Origin: an uncultured Porphyromonadaceae bacterium
GTDB lineage: Bacteria; Bacteroidota; Bacteroidia; Bacteroidales; Muribaculaceae
DNA: 7,936 nt
Assembly: GCA_905212215.1 (NCBI GenBank)
Contig: CAJMDR010000078.1
Location: 1-7,936 of the forward strand
Direction: 5' to 3'
Position 1 is the stretch's first letter; each line of letters starts with the position of its first letter. Of this stretch, positions 7,151 through 7,936 are shown in pieces. The notes beneath the pieces are model-generated. The model worked only from the letters and a program-made list of their open reading frames with translations, made no database searches and had not been told where the DNA came from. The translations under genes and the position numbers were made by a program.

Positions 7151-7181
7151 CAAAGTTAGTGAAAATTAACGACTTGTGCAA
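7151..7181 (-). promoter_or_regulatory. Bacteroidetes-type promoter for the WG-repeat lipoprotein gene
   Basis: On the - strand TAACTTTG (7158 to 7151) matches the -7 consensus TAnnTTTG exactly. A TTG (7181 to 7179) lies 20 bases upstream, at the normal distance for the -33 element. Transcription would start near 7145, giving a leader of roughly 70 bases before the ATG at 7072. This is the best-formed promoter in the window. Confidence 0.7.
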
Positions 7182-7297
7182 CCCCAGGTAACTATTCAGG
7201 GGATAGACTGAAGGGACAAGTGTGGTGATAATTTTGAAATAATTTTCTGATTTCCCATAAAATCAGTGGCGGTTTTTATTGTATATGTCTGATACAA

Positions 7298-7332
7298 TCG
7301 CTATCGTTGTGTCTGTAAACAGCGGATAGCGA
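7298..7332. repeat. Short inverted repeat upstream of the IS66 remnant
   Basis: TCGCTATC at 7298-7305 is the exact inverse of GATAGCGA at 7325-7332, separated by 19 bases. No T-run follows, so it is not a convincing terminator. It lies just before the transposase remnant and could be a relic of the element, a binding site or chance. The rest of the non-coding stretch 7073-7351 holds the promoter at 7151-7181 and a weak 7 bp hairpin at 7247-7266, and nothing else I can support. Confidence 0.35.
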
Positions 7333-7351
7333 CATGTCCGAGATGCTTTAG

Positions 7352-7921
7352 GGCTTCTTTCCGAACTTCAATCGTTACGGAAAGACGTTTGATTCGCAGC
7401 ACACCCATATATGCTCGCTCAACCGCAATGTCTGCGGGCTGCCGAAAGAGAACCGCCAGTTGCGCAAGCGTCTGAAAAAATACGGGAAGCCGGCCCGGAG
7501 ATGCCGGGAACAGCAGGACGCCGCCACTTATCTGAGTGTAGTTCAGTGTATGCCGTATGAACGGTTACAGTCGTTGTCTGCGACGATGTTCAATGTCAGA
7601 ATCAGTCAGGGAACTCCGGTCAATATCGTCCGTGAGATGCTCTACAAGTCCAGGCCGGCGACAGACCTTATAGAGCGACTGATAATGCTAAGATCAAGAT
7701 GCTCCGCACTCAATTGAGAGGCGTGTCTGATCCGCTCTTCTTCATATTCAGACTATGTAAGCTTTTTGCCTAAAAATTTGCCATGCACCGGAAAAATCCG
7801 CTGGTTCATAAAATGCCGGGACTACGTCTGCAACTTCCTTGAGAAACCGACAATACCCTCGAACAACAATGGCTCGGAACGTGGAATCCATAAGAGCTTG
7901 TTTAAAAACAAATGTGAATGA
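7352..7921 (+). pseudogene. Degraded IS66-family transposase with internal deletions
   Basis: IS66 transposases normally run to about 500 residues: a coiled-coil start, a zinc-binding region, a helical linker and a DDE-type catalytic domain. Here one frame, broken by a TGA at 7715, shows three recognisable pieces. First, at about 7442-7492, KENRQLRKRLKKYGKP resembles the N-terminal coiled coil. Second, at about 7523-7681, TYLSVVQCMPYERLQSL and ISQGTPVNIVREMLYKSRPA resemble the linker before the catalytic core. Third, at about 7772-7891, IKCRDYVCNFLEKPTIPS and NNNGSERGI resemble the extreme C-terminal catalytic motif. The zinc-binding segment and nearly all of the catalytic core, including its first acidic residues, are absent, and homology stops after SERGI. 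A TAG at 7349-7351 closes the frame upstream. The copy cannot make an active enzyme. No terminal repeats or target duplication could be identified, and the right end lies close to the window edge. Confidence 0.8.
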
Positions 7922-7936
7922 GAAATGAGCATCAGT

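Noticed and set aside
7229..7236. TAATTTTG, a match to the -7 promoter consensus on the + strand
   Set aside because: No TTG-like -33 element lies at the right distance upstream, and there is no intact gene downstream; it may be chance in AT-rich DNA.
7247..7266. Small hairpin CTGATTT/AAATCAG with a later T-run at 7273-7277
   Set aside because: The stem has only 7 mostly A-T pairs, the T-run begins 6 bases after it, and no + strand gene ends here, so a terminator call is not supported.

Overview
The window looks like chromosomal DNA from a member of the order Bacteroidales (Bacteroides, Prevotella or Muribaculaceae-like). Three things point there: outer-membrane proteins of Bacteroidetes type (a TonB-dependent-receptor-like protein with an N-terminal carboxypeptidase-regulatory-like domain, and a WG-repeat lipoprotein); promoter elements that match the Bacteroidetes -7 consensus TAnnTTTG; and an IS66 remnant whose wording resembles Bacteroidetes copies. 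The genus cannot be fixed from this sequence alone.

Layout. Positions 2-454 (+) hold the C-terminal end of a probable outer-membrane beta-barrel protein that begins outside the window. A Bacteroidetes-type promoter at 480-508 then starts a probable three-gene operon on the + strand. Its first gene (524-1291) encodes a cytoplasmic protein of unknown function with a lysine-rich head and a strongly acidic stretch. The second (1288-2058) encodes an all-helical protein resembling DUF1186/HEAT-like repeats. The third (2110-2520) encodes a small macrodomain-like protein related to the A1S_2505 'phage non-structural protein' group. The first two overlap by a TTGA junction and may really be one protein split by a one-base frameshift.

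A strong hairpin at 2541-2576 ends this operon and also the converging - strand gene. That gene (2595-5078) encodes an 827-residue TonB-dependent-receptor-type outer-membrane protein. Upstream of it, also on the - strand, is a 618-residue lipoprotein with WG-type repeats (5216-7072) and its own well-formed promoter at 7151-7181. A hairpin at 5163-5196 separates the two. They are probably both envelope proteins, but nothing in the sequence proves that they work together.

The right end (about 7352-7921) is the wreck of an IS66-family transposase. N-terminal, middle and extreme C-terminal pieces are recognisable, but the zinc-binding region and most of the catalytic domain are missing. No tRNA, rRNA, CRISPR array or intact mobile element was seen. 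The most useful observations are the possible split gene at 1240-1300, the unexplained trio of genes at 524-2520, and the eroded IS66 copy.
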